Shown one piece after another: positions 63,991-64,000 of a stretch of DNA of 64,000 nt. Source of the stretch: Pseudodesulfovibrio hydrargyri. GTDB taxonomy: Bacteria; Desulfobacterota; Desulfovibrionia; Desulfovibrionales; Desulfovibrionaceae. The notes under the pieces are model-generated. The model searched no databases, was not told where the DNA came from, and saw nothing but the letters and a program-made list of their open reading frames with translations. Numbering within the stretch: position 1 is the stretch's first letter; every line of letters begins with the position of its first letter. The DNA lies in assembly GCF_001874525.1 (NCBI RefSeq), contig NZ_LKAQ01000004.1, forward strand, positions 1,473,171-1,537,170, given 5' to 3'. Both the position numbers and the translations under genes were made by a program.

Positions 63991-64000
63991 GTCGGGCCCT

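Overview
The window is GC-rich and densely coded, with short gaps, no tRNA, rRNA, insertion sequence or CRISPR. Its gene content fits a delta-proteobacterium of the Desulfovibrio/Pseudodesulfovibrio group: a B12-dependent (oxygen-independent) ribonucleotide reductase, a small DUF4911-type protein, an AAA_32/Lon-family protease, SpoIIE-type phosphatases, tandem cupin-regulator/acyl-CoA-ligase pairs and a flagellar export gene (fliQ) at the right edge. This placement is inference from gene content; no 16S or other marker is present.

Layout. 1-6.3 kb: end of an ABC (FtsX-type) permease, a membrane SpoIIE phosphatase, a three-gene unit with an orphan PqqD-like protein, a DUF4911 protein, an HD-GYP protein and a ferritin-like protein. 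6.4-16 kb: uvrA, a lipoprotein, a YciI-like protein, a 3D-domain protein, tandem solute-binding paralogues, a glutamine amidotransferase, a TPR-containing M48 metalloprotease and a secreted Ntn-hydrolase. 16-24 kb: nrdJ, a candidate 50-aa gene, an aminotransferase, a repeat-rich gap, an AhpD-like protein and an ABC exporter with an unusually enlarged nucleotide-binding domain. 24-34 kb: a partner-switching module (phosphatase fused to anti-sigma-type kinase, plus STAS protein), ada, a pgi-histidine kinase-hypothetical-LysM operon, and radA. 34-44 kb: azlCD, a sugar-binding-type protein, a sigma-54 activator with a decayed receiver, two glycan enzymes, a second copy of the repeat, fetAB and a TPR protein. 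44-49 kb: two consecutive cupin-regulator/acyl-CoA-ligase pairs. 49-57 kb: tandem paralogous lipoproteins, then a CotH-DUF4956-VTC three-gene module. 57-64 kb: an Nramp-UspA fusion, a metallophosphoesterase-rlmH-small ORF operon, another solute-binding-type protein, a Lon-family protease and fliQ.

How the genes work together. Several blocks look like self-contained modules: the serine-phosphorylation partner switch (24.1-27.1 kb), the cupin regulators each paired with their own acyl-CoA ligase, the CotH/DUF4956/VTC unit with overlapping stop/start codons, and the PqqD-like protein translationally coupled to a protein of unknown function. The best leads for something undescribed are the NBD insertion of the ABC exporter, the ~0.4 kb inverted intergenic repeat at 20.3 and 41.5 kb, the PqqD pair without a radical SAM enzyme, and the AT-rich patch inside the second lipoprotein paralogue. 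Functional calls come from reading motifs by eye; no database search was run.
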